The notes under the pieces: model-generated
The model's input: only the letters and a program-made list of their open reading frames with translations
The model's database searches: none
Told to the model about the DNA's origin: nothing
Part shown: one piece after another, positions 1-4,868 of the stretch
Numbering within the stretch: position 1 is the first letter of the stretch
How the letters are laid out: each line of letters opens with the position of its first letter
Assembly (NCBI GenBank): GCA_903876615.1
Contig: CAIRAS010000527.1
Span: 1 to 6,152, forward strand
Origin: an uncultured Holophagaceae bacterium
GTDB taxonomy: Bacteria; Acidobacteriota; Holophagae; Holophagales; Holophagaceae
Direction of reading: 5' to 3'
DNA length: 6,152 nt
Made by a program: the position numbers and the translations under genes

Positions 1-1267
1 AGCCCCGGGGGTCGTAGGCCGAGAGCTCCAGGCCCTTCACGTGCATGGCATAGGCCTGGCCGCCGTGCCGCACGCTCATCCGTTTCACACCGTCCGCCAG
101 GTCGTTGCCCAGGCCCCGCCGGTGGGCGATGTCCTGGATCATGGCGCTGACGCCGGTGGCATCCCCGAAGGCCAGACCGGACTGGAGCAGGCCCTTTTCC
201 TGCAGCTCCATGGCGAAGCCCAGCGTCACGCCGAGGCTGATGCTGTCCATGCCCAGGTCGTCCGCCAGCTCGTTCCACTCGTTGACCCAGCGCAGGTCCG
301 TGATCTCGAGGTTCGGTCCCAGCAGCGCCGCCGTCTCGTATTCGGGGCCCTTGACCCGGCCCACCCCTTCCACCGTCACTTCCCGCCCGCAGGCCACGGG
401 GCAGTGGATGCAGCTGGACTTGACCCCGACGAGGCCGTGGTCCTCCAGGTATTCGCCCGATACCGCCATGGCGTCCGGGTGGTGCCCGAGCTTGAAGTTG
501 CGGGTCGGGATGATGTTGCGGGCATTGGTGGTGTTGACGATGCCCATGGTGCCGTAGCGCCGGAGCTTCTCCCCCAGCACCGGGTGAGACCGGAAGAGCT
601 TTCGGAGCCACTTGGTGTAGTTGTTGAACTTCTCCTGGTTTTCCAGCTCCAGCTTGCGCGTGCCGGTGACGGAGACGGCCTTCAGGCGCTTGGACCCCAT
701 CACGGCGCCCACGCCCGTGCGCCCGGCGATGCGCTCGTCCGAGACGATGCCGGCGTAGAGCACCAGGTTCTCCCCGGCAGGGCCAATGACCGCGTGGTTC
801 CGCCCCTTGCCGAGGGCCGCCTGGGTGGCGCGGGCGCCCAGGCCCCAGAGCTCGCCGGCGTCGAGGAAGATGACGCTGTCCCGGTCGCCGTCGACCTCCA
901 GGCGCACCGGGGTGGCCGACTGGTTCCGCACGATCAGGATGTCGATGCCCGCCTTCTTGAGGCCAAAGGCGAAGGAGCCCCCGCAGGCGGCGCTGCCGAT
1001 ACCGCCGGTGAGGGGGCTCTTGCAGACCACGGCAAAGCGGTTGGACTGGGGCGCCAGGGAGCCATTCAGGGGACCCGTTGCGAAGATCAGCGGATTCGCA
1101 GGACCCAGCGGGTCGATGCCCGGCGGGGTCAGGTCGTAGAGCAGGCGGGTGCCGTAGCCCTTGCCGCCCAGGTAGAGTCGGGCGGTCTCCTCGTCCAGCG
1201 GACGGAAGCTGAAGGACCGGTTGCCCAGGTCCACGTCGAGGATGCGACCGGCATAACCCTTGATCAC
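1..1267 (-). CDS. aor: Aldehyde:ferredoxin oxidoreductase family protein, N-terminal 422 residues (cut by window edge)
   Basis: Members of this family are cytoplasmic tungsten/molybdenum-pterin enzymes, typically oxidising aldehydes to acids with ferredoxin as acceptor. My own translation gives the N-terminal domain (about residues 1-205), with SPLTGG at 84-89, GPAGEN at 162-167 and AGRTGVGAVMGSKRLKA at 181-197. The C-terminal part follows, with the iron-sulfur motif CIHCPVACG (C286, C289, C293), GPEYET at 307-312 next to the metal site, GMDSIS at 339-344, and YDPRG at 418-422 just before the edge. Full members have roughly 600-620 residues, so the last third, including the expected fourth cluster cysteine, lies outside. 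The start is GTG at 1265-1267: a TAG in frame at 1295-1297 leaves no start further upstream, and GGAG (1273-1276) sits 5 bases before it. The gene lies 444 bases downstream of tryptophanase on the same strand. The clade (general aldehyde oxidase, WOR-like, or BamB-like benzoyl-CoA reductase subunit) cannot be decided here. Family confidence is high. Confidence 0.95.
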   Translation of the reverse strand, partial: MIKGYAGRILDVDLGNRSFSFRPLDEETARLYLGGKGYGTRLLYDLTPPGIDPLGPANPLIFATGPLNGSLAPQSNRFAVVCKSPLTGGIGSAACGGSFAFGLKKAGIDILIVRNQSATPVRLEVDGDRDSVIFLDAGELWGLGARATQAALGKGRNHAVIGPAGENLVLYAGIVSDERIAGRTGVGAVMGSKRLKAVSVTGTRKLELENQEKFNNYTKWLRKLFRSHPVLGEKLRRYGTMGIVNTTNARNIIPTRNFKLGHHPDAMAVSGEYLEDHGLVGVKSSCIHCPVACGREVTVEGVGRVKGPEYETAALLGPNLEITDLRWVNEWNELADDLGMDSISLGVTLGFAMELQEKGLLQSGLAFGDATGVSAMIQDIAHRRGLGNDLADGVKRMSVRHGGQAYAMHVKGLELSAYDPRG

Positions 1268-1316
1268 GACGGCTCCGGGTTGCGATCTCCCAGCCTACCC
1301 CCAGCCATTCAAGATC

Positions 1317-1347
1317 AAAAGCGGAACCACAGATCGGCGTCAGCCCA
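1317..1347 (-). repeat. Degenerate TGTG-type spacer repeat, copy 1 (shorter form)
   Basis: The 15 bases AAAGCGGAACCACAG at 1318-1332 recur exactly at 1520-1534. The next 15 bases (1333-1347) match 1544-1558 at 11 of 15 positions, once a 9-base insertion in the second copy is allowed for. Read on the minus strand this copy contains CTGTGGTTCCGC, resembling the TGTGG end of the other spacer elements in the window. It lies 50 bases upstream of the oxidoreductase start. Function is unknown. Confidence 0.7.
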
Positions 1348-1518
1348 TTCCTAGTGCGTCCACATCAACCAAAGAAAAAGCATGACGGGGATAAATGGGA
1401 TGGACGGTGATAACTGCACAGGCGAACAGGAACGCTGAGGACGGCCGAGGAGCGGAGGGGGTGGGGAAGGGCGGGGTCGCAGGAAAAAGCTTCGCCACCG
1501 ATTTGGGGATTTGAGGGA

Positions 1519-1558
1519 TAAAGCGGAACCACAGGGCACACAGACCGGCGCCGACCCA
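1519..1558 (-). repeat. Degenerate TGTG-type spacer repeat, copy 2 (one 9-bp unit longer)
   Basis: This is the partner of the repeat at 1317-1347 in the same orientation, 202 bases away. It shares the exact 15-base block (1520-1534) and a diverged 15-base block (1544-1558), separated by an additional 9 bases, GGCACACAG, at 1535-1543. On the minus strand the units read GTCTGTGTG then CCCTGTGGT, giving a 9-bp period of TGTG cores. Gain or loss of one unit explains the difference between the copies. Function is unknown. Confidence 0.7.
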
Positions 1559-1654
1559 CCCCCCGCATGGGCCCGCCGGGCTGGAGCCCATGCTGGCTGC
1601 GGCAGTGCCCTATCCCCGCTTTCCCCGTCCATCCCCGGCTAAGGCTTTTTCTCT

Positions 1655-1681
1655 ATCTGTGTAATCTGTGCAATCTGTGGA
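1655..1681 (+). repeat. Three tandem 9-bp units, ATCTGTGNA
   Basis: The units are ATCTGTGTA (1655-1663), ATCTGTGCA (1664-1672) and ATCTGTGGA (1673-1681), identical except at position 8, and are followed by TAA. The block lies 30 bases beyond the tryptophanase stop codon. It is on the opposite strand from the two related copies at 1317-1347 and 1519-1558, so the spacer has inward-facing element ends. The unit length and TGTG core match those of the repeat at 4761-4850. The array is too short and spacer-less to be a CRISPR. Confidence 0.85.
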
Positions 1682-1711
1682 TAAGTCCAGTCTTTGGGAC
1701 TCCCAGAACAA

Positions 1712-3082
1712 TCAGACCCAGGCCAATTCTGCGGTGAAGTGGCGCAGATACGGGCTCTGTTTGACGATCTTCACGCCGCGGATCTCCTTGGCCTTGGCCT
1801 TCACCTCGGCGATGACCTCACCTGCGAAGTCGAAGTGGCTCTGGGTGTACATGCGGCGGGGGAAGGCCAGGCGGACCAGCTCCATGCTGTGGTAAGTCTC
1901 GCTGCCGTCCTCCTGGTGCTTGCCGAACATGACCGAGCCGATCTCCACGCCGCGGATGCCGCCCTCCAAGTAGAGCGCGTTGCAGAGGGCCCAGGCGGGG
2001 TAGTGCGCCACGGGCATGTCCGGCAGCACCGTGCGGGCGTCGATGTAGACCGCATGTCCCCCGGTGGGTTTCACGAAGCCGACACCCGCGGCTTCCAGCT
2101 TCTCGCCCAGGTACTCCGCCGTGCGCAGCCGGTAGCGCAGGTAGGACTCGTCCATGCCCTCCTCCAGGCCTACGGCCATGGCCTCCAGGTCCCGCCCGGC
2201 GAGGCCGCCGTAGGTGGGGAAGCCCTCGGTGAGGATCAGCATGTTCCGCACGGGGTCCAGCCAGTCGTCGTGGCGCAGCATGATGAACCCGCCCATGTTG
2301 ACCAGGGCATCCTTCTTGGCGCTCATGGTGGCGCCGTCGGCGTAGCTGAACATCTCCTGGCAGATGGCCCGGACCGGCGTGTCCTGGTACCCGTCCTCGC
2401 GGAGCTTGATGAACATGGCGTTCTCGGCGAAGCGGCAGACGTCCATGATCAGCGGCTTGCCATAGCGCTTCAGCAGCGCCGAGTAGGCGCGCAGGTTGGC
2501 CATGGAGACCGGCTGACCGCCCCCGGTGTTGTTGGTCACGGTGATCATGCCGAAGGGGATGCGGTGGCCCTCCGCCTTCAGCGTCGCCTCCACCCGCGCC
2601 AGGTCGATGTTGCCCTTGAAGGGATGGATCAGGCTGGGGTGGAGCCCTTCCTCGATCACCAGGTCCACAGCCTCGACCCCGTTGAACTCCAGGTTGGCCC
2701 GGGTGGTGTCGAAGTGGCTGTTGTTGGGCACCAGCTCGCCCCGCTTGCAGACGGCGCTGAACAGCACCTTCTCCGCGGCCCGCCCCTGGTGGGTGGGGAT
2801 GAAGTGGGCCATGCCGGTGAGGTCCTGGAGGACGGCCTCCAGGCGGAAGAAGCTCTTGGCGCCCGCGTAGCTCTCATCGCCGAGCATGATCGCCGCCCAC
2901 TGCGCGGAGCTCATGGCGCCGGTGCCCGAGTCCGTGAGCCAGTCCAGCAGCACATCCTCGGCCCGCAGCTTGAAGACGTTGAGCTTCGCGGCCTCCAGCA
3001 TGCCCAGGCGCTCCTGGGGTGTGGTCATGCGGATGGGCTCGATGGACTTGATGCGGAAGGGCTCGATCATGGTGCGCGGCAT
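1712..3082 (-). CDS. tnaA: Tryptophanase (tryptophan indole-lyase)
   Basis: This is a pyridoxal-phosphate beta-eliminating lyase that cleaves L-tryptophan to indole, pyruvate and ammonia in the cytoplasm; family members are tetramers. Its 456 residues are close to full length. Visible landmarks are EPFRIKSIEP (7-16), LLTDSGTG-like LTDSGTGA (49-56), Y72 in GDESYAG, PTHQGR ending at R101, D214 and R217 in the cofactor-binding strand, the Schiff-base lysine K257 in MSAKKDALV (253-261), and the carboxylate-binding R404. The alternative, tyrosine phenol-lyase, has Arg at the position of I381 and Phe at the position of H448; here VEIG (379-382) and LRHFTA (446-451) are the tryptophanase forms. The start at 3082 has GGAG (3090-3093) 7 bases upstream; Met5 is a weaker alternative. 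There is no TnaC-like leader with a Trp codon in the 122-base upstream spacer, so classical tryptophan-induced attenuation is not evident. It is transcribed away from coaX. I am confident of the function. Confidence 0.93.
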   Translation of the reverse strand: MPRTMIEPFRIKSIEPIRMTTPQERLGMLEAAKLNVFKLRAEDVLLDWLTDSGTGAMSSAQWAAIMLGDESYAGAKSFFRLEAVLQDLTGMAHFIPTHQGRAAEKVLFSAVCKRGELVPNNSHFDTTRANLEFNGVEAVDLVIEEGLHPSLIHPFKGNIDLARVEATLKAEGHRIPFGMITVTNNTGGGQPVSMANLRAYSALLKRYGKPLIMDVCRFAENAMFIKLREDGYQDTPVRAICQEMFSYADGATMSAKKDALVNMGGFIMLRHDDWLDPVRNMLILTEGFPTYGGLAGRDLEAMAVGLEEGMDESYLRYRLRTAEYLGEKLEAAGVGFVKPTGGHAVYIDARTVLPDMPVAHYPAWALCNALYLEGGIRGVEIGSVMFGKHQEDGSETYHSMELVRLAFPRRMYTQSHFDFAGEVIAEVKAKAKEIRGVKIVKQSPYLRHFTAELAWV

Positions 3083-3204
3083 CGGAGATCTCCAGGCGGA
3101 AGGTCCAGGCTACCGGATGCGCCGGGGCGGGAGATCACAAGGGGGGTGGCGGCGCAGACCACCCCCGGCGATCCTAGAGGTTCCGAGTATTTCCAGGGGC
3201 GTTC
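3083..3204. promoter_or_regulatory. Divergent spacer between tnaA and coaX with a GC-rich hairpin
   Basis: Both tnaA (minus) and coaX (plus) begin at this 122-base spacer, so it must hold their promoters unless transcription enters from further away. I could not assign -35/-10 boxes with confidence. The striking element is a perfect 8-bp stem, GGGGGTGG at 3142-3149 with CCACCCCC at 3159-3166, around a 9-base loop. It is roughly central, about 60 bases from tnaA and 40 from coaX. Neither side has a T-run, so an operator or leader structure is likelier than a terminator. A 10-bp palindrome, GGAGATCTCC (3084-3093), contains the tnaA ribosome binding site. The coaX ribosome binding site is AGGGG at 3195-3199. 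Confidence 0.45.
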
Positions 3205-3999
3205 ATGAGTCTTCTGCTGGCTGTCGATGTGGGCAACACCAACGTGGTCCTGGGGATCTTCGATCTCGCTCAGGGCCCGGAGGCGCCCCTGGTGTGCTCC
3301 TGGCGCCTGGCCACGAGCCGGGAGCGGACCGTGGACGAGTACGGCCTCTCGGCCCTGGCCCTCATGCGCCACCAGGGCATCGAAGCCAAGCAGATCAAGC
3401 ACGTGGCCATCTCCTGCGTGGTGCCGCCCCTGCATCCCGTGCTCATGAGCTGGGCGCGGAACTACTTCGGCGTGGACGCCTTCTACGTGGAGCCCGGCGT
3501 GAAGACCGGGGTGAAGGTGCTCATCGACAACCCCTCGGAGCTGGGCGCGGACCGCCTGGTGAACGCCGTGGCCGGCATCGAGAAGTTCGGGGCGCCCCTG
3601 ATCATCGTGGACTTCGGCACTGCCACCAGCTACGACGTGGTCAACGCCAAGAAGGAATACCTGGGGGGCCTCATCAGCCCTGGCCTGAAGATCAGCGCCG
3701 AGGCCCTCTTCCAGCGGGCCAGCCGGCTGCCCCGGGTGGAGATCGCCGAGCCCGAGCGACTCGTGGGGCGGAACACCATCCAGGCCATGCAGTCCGGCAT
3801 CTTCTACGGCTACGTGGGCATGGTGGAGGGCATCCTGCGGCGCCTTCTCGAGGAGTGCCCGGGGTCCAAGGTGGCCGCCACCGGCGGGCTGGCCCGGGTG
3901 ATCGCCCCCCACTGCGCCCTGATCAACCACATCGCCCCGGACCTCACCCTGGATGGGCTGCGCATCCTCTGGTTCCGCAACCAGGGCGGGCGGAAGTAA
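3205..3999 (+). CDS. coaX: Type III pantothenate kinase
   Basis: CoaX phosphorylates pantothenate to 4'-phosphopantothenate, the first step of coenzyme A synthesis, in the cytoplasm. It belongs to the acetate kinase/Hsp70/actin-fold superfamily; this type is a homodimer, needs a monovalent cation and is not feedback-inhibited by CoA. The 264 residues fit the family length of about 255-270. Visible motifs are the phosphate-binding DVGNTN (8-13), GADR (114-117) with the conserved catalytic aspartate D116, VDFGTATSYDVV (135-146), GGLISPGLKIS (154-164), GRNTIQAMQSG (188-198) and the phosphate-2-type ATGGLA (225-230). AGGGG (3195-3199) precedes the ATG by 5 bases. The stop codon lies 3 bases before birA, so the two are almost certainly one transcript. 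Such coaX-birA neighbourhoods are known in other bacteria, Pseudomonas among them. No other function fits as well. Confidence 0.96.
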   Translation: MSLLLAVDVGNTNVVLGIFDLAQGPEAPLVCSWRLATSRERTVDEYGLSALALMRHQGIEAKQIKHVAISCVVPPLHPVLMSWARNYFGVDAFYVEPGVKTGVKVLIDNPSELGADRLVNAVAGIEKFGAPLIIVDFGTATSYDVVNAKKEYLGGLISPGLKISAEALFQRASRLPRVEIAEPERLVGRNTIQAMQSGIFYGYVGMVEGILRRLLEECPGSKVAATGGLARVIAPHCALINHIAPDLTLDGLRILWFRNQGGRK

Positions 4000-4002
4000 G
4001 GG

Positions 4003-4683
4003 ATGGAGCCGCTGATCCACCTCGCCGTGGTCGATTCCACCCAGGCCTTCCTGCGCCGGAATCCCCAGCTCGGCTTCTGCACGGTCCTGGCGGACGGCCA
4101 GACCGAGGGACGAGGGCGGCAGGGCAACGCCTGGGAGAGCCCGATCGGTGCCGGCCTCTGGATGTCCGCGGCGCTGCCGCCTCACCTGGGCCAGGCTCCG
4201 GGGTTGGTGCTCCAGCGGGCCATGAGCGCCGTCGCCCGCGTCCTGGATCCTCTGGGACAGATGCTCGGCCTCAAGTGGCCCAACGACCTGGTGGCCTGGA
4301 AGGACGGCCAGCTGGTGAAGGTGGGTGGCATCCTGGGCGAGCAGGTCGGCAGCCGCCTGATCCTGGGGCTGGGGGTGAACCTGACCTCCGCGCCCGACCT
4401 CCCGGAGCGCCCCATCGCGCCCGCCTGCCTGCAGGAGCTGGGGCTAGCCATTCCTTCGACCGTGGGATTGGCGCTGGGTATCACGAATGCCTGGAAAAAT
4501 TTAGACGAGGATCTTCAACCCCTCTTCAGATGGCCCGAAACGGGCACGCCCCTCTGCTGGGAGGAGGGGCAGGGCACCTGCCTGGGCTGGGAGCCCGACG
4601 GACGGCTCAAGGTGGCCTGGGCCGAAGGCATCCGGCGGCTCAGCGCTGGGGATGTCCATGGACTCTCATCCATCCGCAAGTGA
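4003..4683 (+). CDS. birA: Biotin--[acetyl-CoA-carboxylase] ligase, monofunctional (no DNA-binding domain)
   Basis: This enzyme activates biotin with ATP to biotinyl-AMP and transfers it to the lysine of a biotin carrier protein, as in acetyl-CoA carboxylase. Visible motifs are DST (11-13), the adenylate-binding loop GRGRQGNAW (36-44), KWPND (91-95), the catalytic-lysine segment KVGGILGE (106-113, K106) and LGLGVNL (121-127). Residues about 180-226 form the usual small C-terminal beta domain (GWEPDGRLKVAWAEG, then GDVHGLS). At 226 residues it begins directly with the catalytic domain. The roughly 60-residue N-terminal winged helix of E. coli BirA is missing, so it should not act as a biotin repressor. 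The ATG is 3 bases after the coaX stop; GGAAG within the end of coaX can serve as ribosome binding site, giving translational coupling. A terminator-like hairpin follows. Confidence is high. Confidence 0.94.
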   Translation: MEPLIHLAVVDSTQAFLRRNPQLGFCTVLADGQTEGRGRQGNAWESPIGAGLWMSAALPPHLGQAPGLVLQRAMSAVARVLDPLGQMLGLKWPNDLVAWKDGQLVKVGGILGEQVGSRLILGLGVNLTSAPDLPERPIAPACLQELGLAIPSTVGLALGITNAWKNLDEDLQPLFRWPETGTPLCWEEGQGTCLGWEPDGRLKVAWAEGIRRLSAGDVHGLSSIRK

Positions 4684-4698
4684 TTAACTGAACTAATC

Positions 4699-4746
4699 AC
4701 CACAAAGCAAAGGGAATGCCTTGGCTCCCTTGGTGGTCAGGTTTTT
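4699..4746 (+). terminator. Probable intrinsic terminator after coaX-birA
   Basis: Starting 15 bases after the birA stop, an outer stem ACCAC (4699-4703) with GTGGT (4733-4737) and an inner stem AAGGGA (4710-4715) with TCCCTT (4726-4731) can form. They are separated by an unpaired bulge on the left side. Five T residues follow at 4742-4746. The shape and position suit a Rho-independent terminator, but the stem is interrupted and modestly GC-rich. The left arm (ACCACAAAGCAAAG) also resembles the repeat family of the next element. Confidence 0.5.
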
Positions 4747-4760
4747 CTTGAAAAGATGGA

Positions 4761-4850
4761 TTAACCACAAAGAACACAAAGAACACAAAAAAGGCAAAAG
4801 GGCTGAAAAGGAGATTCTTTCTTTGTGCCCTTTGTGTTCTTTGTGGTTAA
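4761..4850. repeat. Perfect 21-bp inverted repeat between convergent genes, built of 9-bp TGTG units
   Basis: The left arm 4761-4781 is the exact reverse complement of 4830-4850. The match extends to about 33 bases per arm (4761-4793 and 4818-4850) with three mismatches, leaving a 24-base loop. Each arm has 9-bp periodicity: AAAGAACAC twice on the left (4769-4777, 4778-4786), and CTTTGTGCC, CTTTGTGTT, CTTTGTGGT on the right (4821-4847), followed by TAA. The right arm precedes six T residues (4859-4864). Lying between the 3' ends of birA and the acyltransferase gene, it could terminate transcription from either side, or be a repeat that settled there. The surrounding spacer is markedly more AT-rich than the genes. 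Confidence 0.85.
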
Positions 4851-4868
4851 GTCTTTGCTTTTTTGTCT

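Larger units (their letters stand above)
1268..1711. other. Non-coding spacer between tryptophanase and aldehyde oxidoreductase genes, with repeats
   Basis: I see no convincing gene in these 444 bases. Short open frames on the minus strand translate to low-complexity proline, serine and arginine-rich strings without family resemblance. The stretch should contain the 3' end of the tryptophanase transcript and, if that gene is not co-transcribed, a promoter for the oxidoreductase; I could not pick a convincing -35/-10 pair. It holds three degenerate 9-bp-period elements (listed separately) and a hairpin with perfect 7-bp arms, CATGGGC at 1566-1572 and GCCCATG at 1586-1592, around a 13-base loop. 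That hairpin has no T-run, so it is not a standard intrinsic terminator. Base composition is uneven: G-rich at 1439-1480 and AT-richer around 1650-1690. Confidence 0.7.

Noticed and set aside
41..1354. Long plus-strand open frame of 437 codons
   Set aside because: It lies antisense to the aldehyde oxidoreductase, which has clear motifs. The translation is rich in H, G, A, V and D with no family features, typical of the reverse of GC-rich coding DNA.
1340..1632. Short minus-strand open frames in the spacer (67-93 codons)
   Set aside because: The translations are proline/serine/arginine-rich, overlap repeat copies, and have no convincing ribosome site or family resemblance.
1655..1681. CRISPR-like array
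   Set aside because: Units are 9 bp, contiguous and without spacers, and no cas genes are present.
1691..1711. Intrinsic terminator directly after tnaA (TGGGACTCCCA)
   Set aside because: The arms meet with only one base between them, too tight for an RNA hairpin, and there is no T-run on the minus strand.
1712..3082. Tyrosine phenol-lyase assignment
   Set aside because: Position 381 is Ile rather than Arg and 448 is His rather than Phe, the tryptophanase forms.
3083..3204. TnaC-like leader peptide upstream of tnaA
   Set aside because: The minus-strand readings in this spacer contain no short frame with a Trp codon and suitable stop; the reading from GTG runs past the tnaA start without Trp.
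1694..3208. Plus-strand open frame of 504 codons
   Set aside because: It is antisense to tryptophanase over almost its whole length and has low-complexity composition.
3067..4185. Minus-strand open frame of 372 codons
   Set aside because: It is antisense to coaX and part of birA with no recognisable motif.
2886..4691. Plus-strand open frame of 601 codons
   Set aside because: It runs out of frame through coaX and birA and antisense to the start of tnaA; its G/R/P/H-rich translation is an artefact of high GC.
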